DNA of 64,000 nucleotides from Methylophilus sp. Leaf416 (GCF_001424665.1 NZ_LMQS01000003.1:187691-251690), one strand, 5' to 3'. Counted from the first letter of the stretch, positions 18,732 to 30,192 are shown. Numbers and translations are program-made. The notes: generated by a model from the letters alone, not told the origin.

Positions 18732-21113
18732 TTGACTAACTTGCAAGTTTATTCCTCCACTTCTCGCGAACGCGGCATGCGCATTATCTTAGCTCTGGTC
18801 GCCACTGGTTCACTTGCGGCCATGCATGCACGTGCCGATGAGGCGACCACGCCGCCTGTAGTAGTCGCCGAAAACGCGGCATTGCCTGGCGCAGTTGAAA
18901 TAGAAGGTGACACGCTAAAATTGCGTATGGATCGCCAGATGTGGGCCACCGGCAATGCCGTGATCCGCAAAGATGGTCAACAAGTCACCGGTGACGAAAT
19001 CCGTTATGACATGCAGAATGATGAGCTACAGGTAGACGGTAATGCGGTTATTTCGGCGGGAACAACTACGATTAAAGGCCCGATGTTGCGCATGCGGCTG
19101 AGTGAAAATATTGGCGAAATGCGCGATGTCACGATAGAGTTTAAGAGTGCTCCGCCAAGACCAAGCAATCAGGACACCAATACCTTACTCGATGACCAGG
19201 CCATCCTCGTCAGTGATCCTAAAAGATATGTTGATGACAACGCTTCATTCAGCAATCAGGAAAAAAAGAGTACTTTCGATAATATCCGCGCATCAGCCAA
19301 ACAGGTGTTTTTCGAAGGGCAGAATATCAAGCGCCTGAAAAGTGCCAGCTACACTTCTTGTGCTGCCGATGTCGATGACTGGTATATCAAAACCGGCAGC
19401 CTGGAATTAAATGATTACACCCGCACCGGCGAAGCAACCAATGCCTATGTAGAATTTAAGGGTGTGCCCATCCTGTATACGCCATGGATGAGTTTTTCCT
19501 ATAACAACCAGCGTAAAACAGGCTTGCTAGCTCCGTTATGGGGGACGACTTCACGCAGTGGTTTCGAGCTGCTGACCCCCTTCTACATTAATATCAGCCC
19601 GGATAAAGATGCCACACTTGCTACCCGCGTATTAAGCAAGCGAGGCATACAATTTCAAGGCGAATTTCGCTACCTGGGTGAGAACTACATGGGCTCGAAT
19701 AACTTCGAGTACCTGGATAATGACAGCATGACCGGCCAAGACCGGTTTTATGCCAAGCTGGCGCATCGCCACCAGTTTAGTGACCACTGGTCTGGCGGTT
19801 ATAGCCTGGAAAAAGTCTCGGATGATAAATACTTCTCTGAGATGGCGACCAGGATTCAAGTGACTTCTAGGGTTAATCTTGGGCAAACTGCTTATGTGAA
19901 TTATGCGGATGAGCACTGGACATTCAATGGTACCGTACAGCGCTATCAGAACCTGGATAATCTGTCATTTGTATACCAACGATTGCCGCAACTGACAGCA
20001 AGCTACACCAATGATTGGAAAGGGTTTACCACCAATACCGGTGCCCAATATGTCTATTTTGACGCCATGAAAGAAATGACCACGGCGCCTAGTGGTAGCC
20101 GATTTAGCTTATACCCCTCGATTTCTTATCCGATGAAGAATTCGTATGGTTTTGTCACACCCAAAGTCGGGGTGCAAACCACCCAATACAACCTGACTGG
20201 TAATGTGCCTCTGGGTTACACCGAAGAATACAACCAGTTGAACAGAACTTTACCGATTGTCAGCCTGGATTCAGGCCTGTATTTTGACCGGCAAACCAGC
20301 CTGTTTGATACCAGTTACACGCACACCCTGGAACCGCGTGCTTACTATGTGTATATCCCGTATCGCGACCAGACTAAGATTCCTATTTTTGATACTTCAT
20401 TAAACACACTGAACCAGAACTCTATTTTTTACGAAAACCAGTTCAGTGGCGATGACCGCATCAATAACGCCAACCAGGTCACATTGGCTGTGACTAGCCG
20501 TCTGATTGATAGTGAAACCGGGATAGAACGGCTCAGCGGTACACTTGGCCAGCGCTTTTACTTTGATGATCAACAAGTGTACATGCCAACAACTTCGCCT
20601 GATACGCGTAAGTCATCTGATATTCTGGCAGCATTTACGGCACGGCTTTCCAGCCGCCTCAACCTGGACACCTACTGGCAATATGACCCCGATCGCGGCA
20701 ATATGGAGCGTAATAATTACTTGCTGCGTTATAATCCCGAGCCTGGAAAATCATTCAGTTTTGGTTACCGTTACACGGCAAGCGTACTTGAGCAAATTGA
20801 TACGGCCGGCCAATGGCCGTTGGGTAACAGGTGGTACGGTGTTGGCCGCCTGAACTACTCCATTCGTGATGGCAATGCGGTACAAATGCTTGCTGGCCTA
20901 GAGTATGATGCGGGATGCTGGCAAGGCCGAGCCGTCATGCAACGCGTGCAAACAGCAACTGCTGACGCGAACTATGCCATGTTTTTTCAACTCGAACTGG
21001 GTGGGCTGACCTCTATCGGCGCCAACCCATTAAACGTCATCAAGCGCAATATCCCGACTTACATGCGTACCAATGACATCCCGGGAATTTACAGAGACCA
21101 GAATACCCAATGA
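18732..21113 (+). CDS. lptD: LPS-assembly protein LptD
   Basis: A 793-residue outer-membrane translocon protein that, with LptE, inserts LPS into the outer leaflet. The N-terminal periplasmic OstA/LptA-like domain (about 50-180) contains MWATGNAVIRKDGQQVTGDE. The rest is a large beta-barrel with family blocks TPWMSFSYNNQRKTGLL and LLRYNPEPGKSFSFGYRY. Cysteines in SYTSCAADVDDW and DAGCWQGR would form the inter-domain disulfides. The start is uncertain. The TTG at 18732 gives an extended leader, while an ATG at 18777 (MRIILALVATGSLAAM) gives a compact signal peptide, and neither has a clear ribosome-binding site. It overlaps surA by 4 bp and heads lptD-surA-pdxA-rsmA. Confidence 0.95.
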   Translation: MTNLQVYSSTSRERGMRIILALVATGSLAAMHARADEATTPPVVVAENAALPGAVEIEGDTLKLRMDRQMWATGNAVIRKDGQQVTGDEIRYDMQNDELQVDGNAVISAGTTTIKGPMLRMRLSENIGEMRDVTIEFKSAPPRPSNQDTNTLLDDQAILVSDPKRYVDDNASFSNQEKKSTFDNIRASAKQVFFEGQNIKRLKSASYTSCAADVDDWYIKTGSLELNDYTRTGEATNAYVEFKGVPILYTPWMSFSYNNQRKTGLLAPLWGTTSRSGFELLTPFYINISPDKDATLATRVLSKRGIQFQGEFRYLGENYMGSNNFEYLDNDSMTGQDRFYAKLAHRHQFSDHWSGGYSLEKVSDDKYFSEMATRIQVTSRVNLGQTAYVNYADEHWTFNGTVQRYQNLDNLSFVYQRLPQLTASYTNDWKGFTTNTGAQYVYFDAMKEMTTAPSGSRFSLYPSISYPMKNSYGFVTPKVGVQTTQYNLTGNVPLGYTEEYNQLNRTLPIVSLDSGLYFDRQTSLFDTSYTHTLEPRAYYVYIPYRDQTKIPIFDTSLNTLNQNSIFYENQFSGDDRINNANQVTLAVTSRLIDSETGIERLSGTLGQRFYFDDQQVYMPTTSPDTRKSSDILAAFTARLSSRLNLDTYWQYDPDRGNMERNNYLLRYNPEPGKSFSFGYRYTASVLEQIDTAGQWPLGNRWYGVGRLNYSIRDGNAVQMLAGLEYDAGCWQGRAVMQRVQTATADANYAMFFQLELGGLTSIGANPLNVIKRNIPTYMRTNDIPGIYRDQNTQ

Positions 21114-22429
21114 TGAAATACTTATCACCTTTTTTACACTCTGCGATGGGTGTTGCGCTTCTGCTAGGCACCTCAATCAATATCCACGCTGCTGATAAAC
21201 CGTCCATAGAAAAGATGGACCGAATTATTGCCGTCGTTGATCAATCTGTTATTACCGAACGCGAAATGCTGGACCGCATTGAGTCTGTACGCACACAAAT
21301 GATCAAAAAAGGCGTAGAACTACCGCCGGATGATGTGTTACAAAAGCAAATCCTGGAACGCTTGATTGTTGATAGTTTGCAATTGCAACTGGCCGCACAA
21401 ACCGGGATTAAAGTAGATGATGCGCAACTGGATAAAACCATAGAGCGTATTGCCGAGCAGAACAAATTGACCATGCCAGCCTTTAAAAAAGCGCTGGAAG
21501 AAGATGGCACCAAGTTTTACAAGTTTCGTGAAGATATCCGTAATGACATTATCCTTACCCGCTTGAGAGAGCGTGATGTCGATAATAAAATCAATATTTC
21601 CGAAGCTGAAATTGATAACTACCTGAGCTCACAGGAAAAGGAAGGTGACCTGGATGAATTTAACATTTCCCAAATTCTGATTCGCCTGCCTGAAGACAGC
21701 TCACCTGAAGATATCCAGAAAGCAAGGATTCGCACCGAACAGGCGATTAAAGCCATGTCAGAAGGCATGAGTTTTGAGAAAGCCTCTGCAAACTTTTCTG
21801 ACGCACCTAATGCCCTTGAAGGTGGCGACCTTGGCTGGCGCAGTGGTCAGCAAATGCCCCCACAGTTTGTAGAGTTGATCAAGGCATTGGATGTGGGCGG
21901 TGTGTCACGCCCTATACGTAGCGGTACCGGGGTCCATATTTTCAAATTGAAAGAAAGACGCGCGGGTTCAAGCACATTGATCGTAGACCAAACACACGTG
22001 CGCCACATCTTGCTGAAGCCTAATGAAGTGCTGTCTGACAAAGAAGCGCAGCAAAAAATTGAATCCATCAAGGAGCGTATTGATCACGGCACGCCTTTCC
22101 AGGACATGGCACGTCAATACTCTGACGATGGCAGTGCATCCAATGGTGGTGACCTGGGCTGGATCAACCCTGGTGATACTGTGCCTGTTTTTGAAAAAGC
22201 CATGGCAGAACTGGCTCCGAACGAAGTCAGCGCACCCGTACGCAGCCAGTTTGGTTGGCATATTATCCAGGTGATAGAACGCCGCAAACAGGACATGTCC
22301 AAAGAGTCCAAACGCCTGAAAGCACGTCAGGAAATTCGTGCCCGTAAAGCTGAAGAAGCTTACAGCGAGTGGATTCACGAATTGCGTGATAAAGCGTTTG
22401 TTGAGTTGCGCTTAGAAGACAAATTTTAA
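21110..22429 (+). CDS. surA: Periplasmic chaperone and peptidyl-prolyl isomerase SurA
   Basis: A 439-residue exported chaperone for outer-membrane proteins. Signal peptide about 1-27 (ending NIHA). The N-terminal chaperone region starts MDRIIAVVDQSVITEREM. Two parvulin domains follow at about 173-275 and 287-386, the second with GGDLGWINPGDTVPVFEKAM. The C-terminal helix completes the chaperone core. LptD is a principal SurA client in E. coli, so the overlap of the two genes (ATGA-type junction) is functionally sensible. SurA escorts unfolded beta-barrel proteins across the periplasm to the BAM complex. Confidence 0.97.
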   Translation: MMKYLSPFLHSAMGVALLLGTSINIHAADKPSIEKMDRIIAVVDQSVITEREMLDRIESVRTQMIKKGVELPPDDVLQKQILERLIVDSLQLQLAAQTGIKVDDAQLDKTIERIAEQNKLTMPAFKKALEEDGTKFYKFREDIRNDIILTRLRERDVDNKINISEAEIDNYLSSQEKEGDLDEFNISQILIRLPEDSSPEDIQKARIRTEQAIKAMSEGMSFEKASANFSDAPNALEGGDLGWRSGQQMPPQFVELIKALDVGGVSRPIRSGTGVHIFKLKERRAGSSTLIVDQTHVRHILLKPNEVLSDKEAQQKIESIKERIDHGTPFQDMARQYSDDGSASNGGDLGWINPGDTVPVFEKAMAELAPNEVSAPVRSQFGWHIIQVIERRKQDMSKESKRLKARQEIRARKAEEAYSEWIHELRDKAFVELRLEDKF

Positions 22430-22468
22430 AGCGTAAAGACAAGTTTTAATTCAAAAACTTCTAACCGG

Positions 22469-23467
22469 ATGACCACCCTCCCCCGCATTGCGATTACCTC
22501 TGGTGAGCCTGCCGGGATAGGGCTGGATATCTGCGTCAAACTTGCACACAAACCACTGCCAGCCTCGCTGGTAGTATTGGCCGACCCACATGCGCTGAAA
22601 GCCAGGGCTGCTGAATTAAATCTCCCATTAATGCTGCATACATATCATGACACTGTGCCAGAGCATGCAGGGGATGGCAGTTTGTGCGTTTTACCTGTTC
22701 CAGCCACCACAGCGGTAACAGCTGGTAGCCTGGAAACCAGCAATAGTCAGTATGTATTGGCCATGCTGGATCGAGCACGTGATGGTTGTATCGCCAATGA
22801 GTTTGGCGCTATGGTCACCGCACCGGTTCATAAAGGCATTATTAATGACGCCGGCATTTCATTTACCGGACATACCGAATACCTGGCAGAAACCACCAAT
22901 ACTAGCCAGGTCGTGATGATGCTGGTCGGCGGCGGTATGCGAGTGGCATTAGCCACCACACACTTGCCCATCACACAGGTAAGCAGAGCGATTACCCAGG
23001 AATCATTGACGATTACTTTGCGAATTTTGCATCAAGATCTGATCCGAAAATTTGGTATTCCAGAACCTACCATCTATGTTGCCGGCCTCAATCCACATGC
23101 TGGTGAAAATGGCTATCTGGGCGATGAGGAAATCAACACCATCAATCCGGTGCTGGATGCGTTGCGGGCAGAGGGTATGCATTTGATAGGCGCATTGCCA
23201 GCGGACACCATGTTTTCACATAAAAACCTGGCTAAGGCCGATGCGTTTCTTGCGATGTATCACGACCAGGGCCTGACTGTGCTCAAACATGCCAGTTTTG
23301 GTGAGGGTGTGAATGTCACACTAGGCTTGCCGATTATCCGTACTTCAGTGGATCACGGCACGGCGCTGGATATTGCCGGGACCGGGCAAGCAGATGTAGG
23401 CAGCATGCTGAGTGCCATCCACCTGGCTATCGAAATTACACAAAAACGTGCTGCAGCCCAAGAATAA
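22469..23467 (+). CDS. pdxA: 4-hydroxythreonine-4-phosphate dehydrogenase PdxA
   Basis: A 332-residue NAD-dependent enzyme of pyridoxal phosphate synthesis (the DXP-dependent route). It opens with RIAITSGEPAGIGLDI. The three metal-binding histidines are in FTGHTEYLAE, GLNPHAGENG and MYHDQGLTVLKH, and IRTSVDHGTALDIAGTG closes the active site near the C-terminus. Length is typical of the family. It sits between surA (39 bp upstream) and rsmA, the same order as E. coli surA-pdxA-rsmA. Confidence 0.97.
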   Translation: MTTLPRIAITSGEPAGIGLDICVKLAHKPLPASLVVLADPHALKARAAELNLPLMLHTYHDTVPEHAGDGSLCVLPVPATTAVTAGSLETSNSQYVLAMLDRARDGCIANEFGAMVTAPVHKGIINDAGISFTGHTEYLAETTNTSQVVMMLVGGGMRVALATTHLPITQVSRAITQESLTITLRILHQDLIRKFGIPEPTIYVAGLNPHAGENGYLGDEEINTINPVLDALRAEGMHLIGALPADTMFSHKNLAKADAFLAMYHDQGLTVLKHASFGEGVNVTLGLPIIRTSVDHGTALDIAGTGQADVGSMLSAIHLAIEITQKRAAAQE

Positions 23468-23513
23468 TACCTTTGAATCTCTCAACTGGTATAAAGCCAC
23501 TTTAAGAATGTAA

Positions 23514-24296
23514 ATGAAACACCTAGCAAAAAAACGCTTCGGCCAAAACTTTCTCACGGACCAGGGCATTATCGGTAGCCTGATCACTGCGATTCAACCC
23601 GCGCCTGATGACCTGATGGTTGAAATTGGCCCCGGCCTGGGCGCCATGACGCAACCTTTGCTCAAACAATTGCGTCATTTGCACGTGGTCGAAATCGACC
23701 GCGACATTATTCAATGGATGCAGTCTTTTTACCCTGCCGAAAAAATCAGCATTCATAATTCAGATGTCCTGAAATTTGATTTCAGGACGTTAGGAGAGCG
23801 TATTCGAGTGGTAGGTAATTTGCCCTACAACATCTCCAGCCCTATCCTGTTCAAGCTGCTCGAAAATACGTCGCAAATTATCGACATGCACTTCATGCTG
23901 CAAAAAGAGGTCGTAGAACGCATGGTGGCAGCGCCCTCTACTTCTGAATATGGCAGGCTCTCCGTGATGTTGCAATACCGTTTGCAGATGGAATACCTGA
24001 TCACTGTGCCACCAGAAGCATTTGAACCAGCGCCTAAAGTAGAGTCTGCTTTCGTACGCTGTGTGCCATTTGCACAATTACCTTACCCTGCAACCGATGA
24101 AGCATTGTTTGCAAAAGTGGTAATGGCCGCATTTGGCCAGCGCCGTAAAACATTGCGCAACACCCTCAAAGGCTTGCTGGATGACGCCGGCTTTATTGCG
24201 CTGAATATAGACTCGCAATTGAGAGCGGAAAATCTTAGCGTGGCAGAGTTTGTGACTATCAGCAATTTTGTGGCTGCTAACCCAATCTTTCTTTAA
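23514..24296 (+). CDS. rsmA: 16S rRNA dimethyladenosine transferase RsmA (KsgA)
   Basis: A 260-residue S-adenosylmethionine-dependent methyltransferase that dimethylates A1518 and A1519 of 16S rRNA late in small-subunit assembly. Signatures are KKRFGQNFLTD at the N-terminus, EIGPGLGAMTQPL (SAM-binding motif I), VVEIDRD, and the catalytic NLPYNISSPIL. A C-terminal helical domain contains AFGQRRKTLRNTLKG. The gene follows pdxA by 46 bp and is the last gene of the lptD cluster. Confidence 0.97.
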   Translation: MKHLAKKRFGQNFLTDQGIIGSLITAIQPAPDDLMVEIGPGLGAMTQPLLKQLRHLHVVEIDRDIIQWMQSFYPAEKISIHNSDVLKFDFRTLGERIRVVGNLPYNISSPILFKLLENTSQIIDMHFMLQKEVVERMVAAPSTSEYGRLSVMLQYRLQMEYLITVPPEAFEPAPKVESAFVRCVPFAQLPYPATDEALFAKVVMAAFGQRRKTLRNTLKGLLDDAGFIALNIDSQLRAENLSVAEFVTISNFVAANPIFL

Positions 24297-24350
24297 GTTT
24301 TAGAAATCAAGTTTAGCCAATTGAGTATAGGTCAGCTTTTTCTAGCCTGA

Positions 24351-25046
<696 letters not shown>

Positions 25047-25061
25047 TCATCTTTTTTTAAT

Positions 25062-25088
25062 AAAAAGCCCGCTTGATGCGGGCTTTTT
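25062..25088. terminator. Bidirectional terminator between adk and the TonB receptor gene
   Basis: A perfect 11-bp stem AAAAAGCCCGC / GCGGGCTTTTT with loop TTGAT. T-runs on both strands suit termination of the convergent adk and receptor transcripts. Confidence 0.95.
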
Positions 25089-25121
25089 ATTTGCTTCAAG
25101 AATTAGCGCTTTCTCTCTGCT

Positions 25122-27287
25122 CTAGAAATCATAACGAATACCAGCAAACACCTGGCGCTGACGTCCTGCCACTTTACCGTCAACACGGCTGACCAGATAT
25201 TCTTTGTCCGCCAGATTGTGGCCGCTCATAAAGTAAGTCAGTTTCGAACCCACTGGTCTAAAGTTAAGCGAAGCATTTAACAAAGTATAGGCTGGGATCC
25301 TGCCTTCCTGTCCGTTCAGGACCTCAACTGTCGTATTGTCCGGATCCACATATTGCTGGCTGACATAATCCACACCGATACGTGCATTGAAACCAATCGG
25401 ATGCTCATACCCAAAATTGAGGGAAGCTATATCGCGTGGCGCATACGGCAAACGGTTACCGCTGGTGGTCTGATCAGTGTTTTTGTCAAACTTGGCAGTA
25501 AACAGGTTTGTGTAATTACCGGCAATGTAGAAATTATGCGGACTGTCATACATTCTGCCGAAATCTATACGCCCTGCCAGTTCCACACCGGTCATTTGCG
25601 ATTTTCCGGCATTGACAAAATTCCCCGCAGTTCTTTGGATCACAATTTCATCAAAATCGACATTAAACAATGTAGCTTCAAAACCAACGCCTTTGAAATA
25701 GGAAGATCTCACACCGATTTCCGTGTTAGTGCTTTCTTCAGCTTTGGTGCTACTGATCGCATCCAGGCCAGCTAACATCTCAAAGTCAATATCCCGTGAT
25801 GGTCTTGGTGGTGCGAATCCCCTGTGTATCCCTGCAAATACTGTCGTATTCGCAATCCCATTCCAGGTTGTGCCTATGCCTGGCAACCAGACTGTCTGGC
25901 TGTTGGTTTTAGCAAACCCTTGAGGATCGCCCTCAGCCTGCAGCACATTGATTTTCTTTTTATAATCTTCTACACGCAAACCCGGGGTTAATGTCCAGTC
26001 ACCTAGGTAAAAAGTGTTTTGCGCATAATAAGATTTAGCTTCAATATCAATGCGGATATCTTCCCTGAAATCACCGAATGCCTTAGCATAAGACAAACTT
26101 TGCGCACGGGGATCACCATCCCTGAACTGCTGACGCTTGTTGCCTTCTTCATGGTAACGGAATCCGACAACAGCGGTGCTATCAATCCCAAAAAGACTAT
26201 GCTTTATATCCAAGCGTGGTTCAAAACCATAGTAATCATAGCTTCTAGGACGATGGCGACCGCCGCACTGCTCAGCATTTGCAACTGTCGCAGGCCCCAA
26301 TCCAGTACACCTGTCCATGACAGAAACGCCACCTAAGCTACCAGACTCGTTTATTTGCCTGAAAGAAGTGCGGAAAGCATCTACATAATATGCATTGGTG
26401 GTTAAAGTAGCATTCGCATTGATATCGAATATATGCTGCAATTGCAATGACTTGCGCTGATATTCAAACCTGTCATTCTTGCCAGTTGGCGCCTGGTATT
26501 TATCTTGCGCATATTCCACTGCACCCAAGCCGGTTTCAGAGACATGCGAATCCTCTTCGTAGTAACCGACTTTCGCAATGATTCTTTGGCTCTCAGTCAG
26601 GTTCAATTGGCCTTTTACCATCAACTCGCGCATTTCAAAGTCATGGTTCTTGCGGATGCCATCACCTTTTTTCTGAATCGCATCGATCATGATGCCGCCC
26701 TGCTCACCGCCCACACCCAAGTTTGCGGCAAAACCGGTAAAGTCATTGTTACCCACCATACCGGTGACACTACCTTCAAACCCATTTTTCGGTACCGGCT
26801 TGGTCACAAAGTTAATCATGCCGCCAACCGTCTGTGGGCCATACAAAATCTGGCCTGAACCCTTGACGACTTCAATGCGTTGTACACGTTCGATAGGTGT
26901 CGTGTAATGTGCGGAAGGATCGCCATAGGGCCCCAGGAACAATGGCATACCATCTTCCATCAACAATGTGCGGGATGTGCGTCTTGGATCCATGCCTCTT
27001 ACCCCGATATTGACGCCCAGGCCAAAAGTGTTTTCACCCACAATATGCACGCCCGGCACATTATTGATCGCTTCCTGAATTGAAAACGGTCTACGCTCGT
27101 TAAGTGCTTTTTCATCCACAACTGAATAAGATCCTGGTACTGTTTCCAGCCTATCCGGCAAAATGCCTTTCACCATGACAGGGCCAACATCCAGGCTATT
27201 TGTCTGATCAGCTAGTGCGTTTAAAACATTCACACTTATCGCAAAACTTGTAGCCGCGACCATGATTTTTTTATTAGGTTTGTGCAT
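25122..27287 (-). CDS. TonB-dependent outer-membrane receptor (FecA-like, ferric siderophore type)
   Basis: A 721-residue TonB-dependent receptor. A signal peptide (about 1-26) precedes a plug domain (about 50-170) with SIQEAINNVPGVHIVGE, VNIGVRGMDPRRTSRTLLMEDGMP (in part) and RIEVVKGSGQILYGPQTVGGMINFVTK. The rest is a 22-strand barrel ending in the aromatic YDF, as needed for BAM insertion. The plug resembles receptors annotated as Fe(III)-dicitrate (FecA-like), but there is no N-terminal signalling domain and no adjacent sigma/anti-sigma pair or transport operon, so the substrate stays open. A weak Fur-box-like site lies about 70 bp upstream. It is divergent from leuS. Confidence 0.88.
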   Translation of the reverse strand: MHKPNKKIMVAATSFAISVNVLNALADQTNSLDVGPVMVKGILPDRLETVPGSYSVVDEKALNERRPFSIQEAINNVPGVHIVGENTFGLGVNIGVRGMDPRRTSRTLLMEDGMPLFLGPYGDPSAHYTTPIERVQRIEVVKGSGQILYGPQTVGGMINFVTKPVPKNGFEGSVTGMVGNNDFTGFAANLGVGGEQGGIMIDAIQKKGDGIRKNHDFEMRELMVKGQLNLTESQRIIAKVGYYEEDSHVSETGLGAVEYAQDKYQAPTGKNDRFEYQRKSLQLQHIFDINANATLTTNAYYVDAFRTSFRQINESGSLGGVSVMDRCTGLGPATVANAEQCGGRHRPRSYDYYGFEPRLDIKHSLFGIDSTAVVGFRYHEEGNKRQQFRDGDPRAQSLSYAKAFGDFREDIRIDIEAKSYYAQNTFYLGDWTLTPGLRVEDYKKKINVLQAEGDPQGFAKTNSQTVWLPGIGTTWNGIANTTVFAGIHRGFAPPRPSRDIDFEMLAGLDAISSTKAEESTNTEIGVRSSYFKGVGFEATLFNVDFDEIVIQRTAGNFVNAGKSQMTGVELAGRIDFGRMYDSPHNFYIAGNYTNLFTAKFDKNTDQTTSGNRLPYAPRDIASLNFGYEHPIGFNARIGVDYVSQQYVDPDNTTVEVLNGQEGRIPAYTLLNASLNFRPVGSKLTYFMSGHNLADKEYLVSRVDGKVAGRQRQVFAGIRYDF

Positions 27288-27352
27288 CCCTCTTCATCCT
27301 CTCGTTGTAAAACTGTGCACCTTGTTTAGCAACATCCACACCAAAAAAACTA

Positions 27353-27367
27353 CAACAATAATTATCT
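27353..27367. promoter_or_regulatory. Weak Fur-box-like site upstream of the TonB receptor
   Basis: The sequence CAACAATAATTATCT fits the 7-1-7 Fur pattern at 10 of 14 arm positions. It lies about 66 bp before the receptor start, where an iron repressor would act. This is a partial match read by eye and chance is possible. Confidence 0.3.
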
Positions 27368-27434
27368 CGTTGATTAATTTACATAAATGAGATATTTCGC
27401 TAATGCTGCCTGACCCATGCCGGGCGGAGAGGTC

Positions 27435-27478
27435 GGTTGATAAAAACCGATATCAGTTTCAATCGGTTTATATCAACC
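27435..27478. repeat. Long inverted repeat between the TonB receptor and leuS
   Basis: Two 17-nt arms (27435-27451 and 27462-27478) are reverse complements at 16 of 17 positions around a 10-nt centre. There is no T-run after either arm, so it is not a standard terminator. It lies about 100 bp before leuS and about 150 bp before the receptor start. It could be an operator for a dimeric regulator or a leader hairpin. Confidence 0.8.
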
Positions 27479-27576
27479 ATTAAGTGGTTTGGCCGTTGCC
27501 TGTCATATCTCTCACAAACCACAAGCTGCAGGGTTCTCAGGTATAATTACTTTTTTAGTAATCGCGTCCCAATCAC

Positions 27577-30192
27577 ATGCAACAGCAGTATCCATTTAAA
27601 GAAGTCGAACAACAGGCACAGCAATTCTGGGGCGCCAGACAAAGCTTTTTAGCCAAGCCTGAAAGCAGCAAACCCAAGTACTATTGTTTATCCATGTTTC
27701 CTTACCCAAGCGGTAAGTTGCATATGGGTCATGTTCGCAATTACACCATTGGCGACGTACTTAGCCGCTACCATCACATGAAAGGTTTTAACGTATTGCA
27801 ACCTATGGGTTGGGATGCGTTTGGCCTGCCGGCCGAAAATGCTGCCATCCAGAACAAGGTTCCGCCTGCACAATGGACCTATGACAACATTGCCTATATG
27901 CGCAAACAATTACAGTCCCTAGGCTTTGCCATTGACTGGAGCCGTGAACTGGCGACCTGCCAGCCTGAATATTACAAATGGAACCAGTGGCTGTTCCTGC
28001 GCATGCTGGAAAAAGGCATTGCTTACAAAAAAACCCAGGTCGTGAACTGGGATCCGGTCGATCAAACCGTACTGGCCAATGAGCAGGTGATTGACGGCCG
28101 CGGCTGGCGCACGGGTGCACTGGTTGAGAAACGAGAGATTCCCGGCTACTACCTGAACATCACCGGCCACGCCCAGCAACTGCTGGATGACCTGGATAAA
28201 TTGCCAGGCTGGCCAGAGCGTGTGAAAACCATGCAAGCCAACTGGATAGGTAAAAGTGTGGGCGTGCGTTTTGCATTTCCGCATACCATCCAAAATAATG
28301 ATGGCAAGCTGATCGATGATGGCAAGCTGTGGGTATTCACCACTCGCGCCGACACTATCATGGGCGTAACCTTCTGCGCGGTGGCTGCCGAGCATCCGCT
28401 GGCCACGCATGCCGCGCAAAACAATCCTGCCCTGCAAGCCTTTATTGATAAATGCAAGCAAGGTTCCGTCATGGAAGCCGACATGGCGACCATGGAAAAA
28501 GAAGGCATGGATACCGGGCTAACTGTCACCCATCCGCTGACTGGTGAACAGGTGCCGGTGTGGGTAGGTAACTATGTGCTGATGACTTATGGCGAAGGTG
28601 CTGTGATGGCTGTGCCTGCGCACGACGAACGCGATTTTGGCTTTGCCAAGAAATATAGTCTGCCCATCAAGCAGGTCATTAGCGTGATGGATCAATCCTT
28701 TGACAACAGCGCCTGGCAGGAATGGTACGGCGAGAAAAGCAAAGGGCTTTGCATTTACTCCGGTAAATACAACGATCTGAACTATACGCAAGCGATAGAT
28801 GCTGTGGCTGCTGACCTGGCCGAAAAAGACCTGGGCGGCAAACAGACCAACTGGCGCCTGCGTGACTGGGGCATTTCCCGTCAACGCTACTGGGGCTGCC
28901 CGATCCCTATTATCCATTGCGAAAGCTGTGGTAGCGTCCCGGTGCCAGACGACCAGTTACCGGTCAAATTGCCGGAAGACTGCGTGCCGGATGGTTCAGG
29001 CAACCCGCTAAACAAGCGCAAAGACTTTTTGAATTGCACCTGCCCGAGCTGCGGCAAACCAGCCAAGCGCGAAACCGATACCATGGATACCTTCGTCGAT
29101 TCCAGCTGGTATTACGCACGTTATGCGTCTGGGTTCAGCGCAGATGCAATGGTCGATGCACAAACCAATCACTGGATGCCGATAGACCAGTACATCGGCG
29201 GCATTGAGCATGCGATTTTACATCTACTGTACTCACGTTTCTGGAGCAAGGTCATGCGTGACCTTGGCCTGGTCAATTACGATGAACCGTTTGCCAACCT
29301 GCTGACCCAAGGCATGGTGCTCAACCATATTTTCTCACGCCGTACCGCAAAAGGCGGCATTGAGTACTTTGCGCCTGAAGAAGTCGAACTGGTGCAGGAT
29401 GACAATGGCAAGATCACCGGTGCCAAACTGGTTGTTGATGGCTCGGCGATTGATTACCAGGGCATAGGCACCATGTCCAAATCCAAGCGTAACGGCGTCG
29501 ACCCACAATCACTGATTGAACAATACGGTGCAGATACCGCGCGCTTTTTCATGATGTTTGCCGCACCACCTGAGCAAACGCTGGAATGGTCTGACAGCGG
29601 TGTTGAAGGCTCGCACCGCTTCCTGAAACGTGTCTGGAATTACGGTTATGTGCTGTCTGAAACTCAGCCAGGTGAAATGCCAAACAAGCTGACTGGGGAA
29701 CTGGCTAATCACCGCCGCGAAATTCATACTGTCTTAAAGCAAGCCAATGTTGACCTGGCCAAGCTGCAATTCAACACCGTGGCTTCAGCATGTATGAAAA
29801 TACTCAACACGCTGGAAAAAGTACAGAAAGACGCAGAAAAAGATTGGCAGGCAGTGGCTTTTGAAGGCTACAGCATTCTGTTACGTGTACTGTCACCCAT
29901 CGCACCGCATATCGCACAAGTCATGTGGCAAACGTTGAACCTGGGAGAAGATATCTTGGCTGCGAAATGGCCTGAGCCTGCCAATTCGGCACTGGTGCAG
30001 GACGAAGTTGAATATGTCGTTCAAGTGAATGGCAAGTTGCGTGGCAGTATTAATATTCCCAAGAGTATGGCAAAAGAACAAATTGAAGCGACCGCCGTCA
30101 ACCAGGACTTTGTACAAAAATTCCTTAATGAAGGCAGCGTCAAAAAGATCATTGTCGTGCCAAATAAATTGATTAACATCGTTGTCGCTTAG
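27577..30192 (+). CDS. leuS: Leucyl-tRNA synthetase
   Basis: An 871-residue class Ia aminoacyl-tRNA synthetase. The HIGH-type motif is [10 protein letters not shown] near residue 50, and the KMSKS motif is TMSKSKRNG near residue 633. The CP1 editing domain (about 225-415) holds the [15 protein letters not shown] block and the catalytic Asp region AHDERDFGF. Cysteine pairs in CESCGS and CPSCGK belong to the zinc-binding insertion. Full length for the family. A perfect TATAAT lies at 27542-27547, 30 bp before the start. It heads leuS-lptE-holA(-proA-nadD). Confidence 0.98.
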   Translation: MQQQYPFKEVEQQAQQFWGARQSFLAKPESSKPKYYCLSMFPYPSGKLHMGHVRNYTIGDVLSRYHHMKGFNVLQPMGWDAFGLPAENAAIQNKVPPAQWTYDNIAYMRKQLQSLGFAIDWSRELATCQPEYYKWNQWLFLRMLEKGIAYKKTQVVNWDPVDQTVLANEQVIDGRGWRTGALVEKREIPGYYLNITGHAQQLLDDLDKLPGWPERVKTMQANWIGKSVGVRFAFPHTIQNNDGKLIDDGKLWVFTTRADTIMGVTFCAVAAEHPLATHAAQNNPALQAFIDKCKQGSVMEADMATMEKEGMDTGLTVTHPLTGEQVPVWVGNYVLMTYGEGAVMAVPAHDERDFGFAKKYSLPIKQVISVMDQSFDNSAWQEWYGEKSKGLCIYSGKYNDLNYTQAIDAVAADLAEKDLGGKQTNWRLRDWGISRQRYWGCPIPIIHCESCGSVPVPDDQLPVKLPEDCVPDGSGNPLNKRKDFLNCTCPSCGKPAKRETDTMDTFVDSSWYYARYASGFSADAMVDAQTNHWMPIDQYIGGIEHAILHLLYSRFWSKVMRDLGLVNYDEPFANLLTQGMVLNHIFSRRTAKGGIEYFAPEEVELVQDDNGKITGAKLVVDGSAIDYQGIGTMSKSKRNGVDPQSLIEQYGADTARFFMMFAAPPEQTLEWSDSGVEGSHRFLKRVWNYGYVLSETQPGEMPNKLTGELANHRREIHTVLKQANVDLAKLQFNTVASACMKILNTLEKVQKDAEKDWQAVAFEGYSILLRVLSPIAPHIAQVMWQTLNLGEDILAAKWPEPANSALVQDEVEYVVQVNGKLRGSINIPKSMAKEQIEATAVNQDFVQKFLNEGSVKKIIVVPNKLINIVVA

